In this document: positions 6,873 to 7,113 of the stretch, piece after piece
How the letters are laid out: each line of letters begins with the position of its first letter
How positions within the stretch are numbered: the stretch's first letter is position 1
Assembly (NCBI GenBank): GCA_937889485.1
Contig: CALAPG010000406.1
Location: 1-7,113 of the forward strand
Source of the DNA: an uncultured Moraxella sp.
GTDB lineage: Bacteria > Pseudomonadota > Gammaproteobacteria > Pseudomonadales > Moraxellaceae
Direction: 5' to 3'
Length of the DNA stretch: 7,113 nt
Position numbers and translations under genes: made by a program
The notes under the pieces: model-generated
Told to the model about the DNA's origin: nothing
Seen by the model: the letters and a program-made list of their open reading frames with translations, nothing else
Databases searched by the model: none

Positions 6873-7113
6873 GAAAGCTGAAAAAATCCATGTTTTTATT
6901 GATTCAGTCACGAATTTTTTTAAACAAATAAATACTGATGCCGCCCAAGTTGATACCCCGTATATTCATGACAATGAACACCCACTGGCGTATGATTTTA
7001 GCGGTATTATTACCATCACAGGACCCATGGAAGGGTGCGTATATGTCAGTGCAGAAACCCCAATGCTGCGCAATATCTTGCAAACCATTGGCGAACCCGA
7101 CACCTCTATTCCT
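6871..7113 (+). CDS. CheX-like protein (second copy), 3' end outside the window
   Basis: The frame is open for 81 codons to the right edge with no stop, so only the N-terminal half is seen. It aligns without gaps to the first copy from the initiator Met: about 33 of 81 residues are identical by hand count, including KI.VFIDSV (5-13), PY (30-31), HP (37-38), D.SG.I.I.G (42-51) and ILQ-type residues near 69. This makes it a tandem paralogue with the same fold. The E-x-x-N catalytic motif expected near residues 89-92 lies just outside the window, so activity cannot be judged. It follows the first copy by 56 bases, longer than the other gaps in the operon, and starts in a short direct repeat with a weak ribosome binding site. 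The two copies differ enough to suggest an old duplication with separate roles rather than a recent one. Confidence 0.85.
   Translation, partial: MKAEKIHVFIDSVTNFFKQINTDAAQVDTPYIHDNEHPLAYDFSGIITITGPMEGCVYVSAETPMLRNILQTIGEPDTSIP

Overview
The window looks like a chromosomal segment of a gamma-proteobacterium, most likely of the family Moraxellaceae (Moraxella or Psychrobacter type). The evidence is a gamma-proteobacterial GshA collinear with the E. coli protein, a typical DsbB, moderate AT richness, and a chemosensory set without any flagellar context. The genus is an inference from overall character. All recognisable genes are on the + strand.

Layout: (1) 1-317 is AT-rich and non-coding. It holds a rho-independent terminator for something upstream of the window and a possible extended -10 promoter for gshA. 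(2) 318-2497 carries gshA (glutamate-cysteine ligase) and dsbB (quinone-linked oxidase of DsbA), two thiol/redox genes. They are closed off by a short GC hairpin and T-run terminator right at the dsbB stop. (3) 2498-2842 is a long non-coding leader. It has a TTGACA-type promoter candidate inside a nested dyad, then four consecutive inverted repeats. (4) 2843-7113 is a tightly spaced signalling operon: a periplasmic amino-acid-type binding lipoprotein, a membrane-bound CheA-like histidine kinase, a stand-alone CheY-like receiver, and two paralogous CheX-like phosphatases. The second CheX runs off the window.

The signalling operon is the notable part. Its kinase appears to combine, in one polypeptide, an MCP/PilJ-like periplasmic sensor, a PAS-like domain, an internal Hpt domain and a CheA-type ATPase. 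It ends directly after the ATPase, without the CheW-binding domain. With the binding lipoprotein upstream and CheY plus two CheX downstream, the operon could form a self-contained route from ligand to phosphorylated CheY to dephosphorylation. No CheW, CheR, CheB or methylation helices are seen. A substrate-binding protein with no transporter genes beside it fits a sensory rather than an uptake role. The ligand and the output (type IV pili, surface behaviour or something else) cannot be read from this window.
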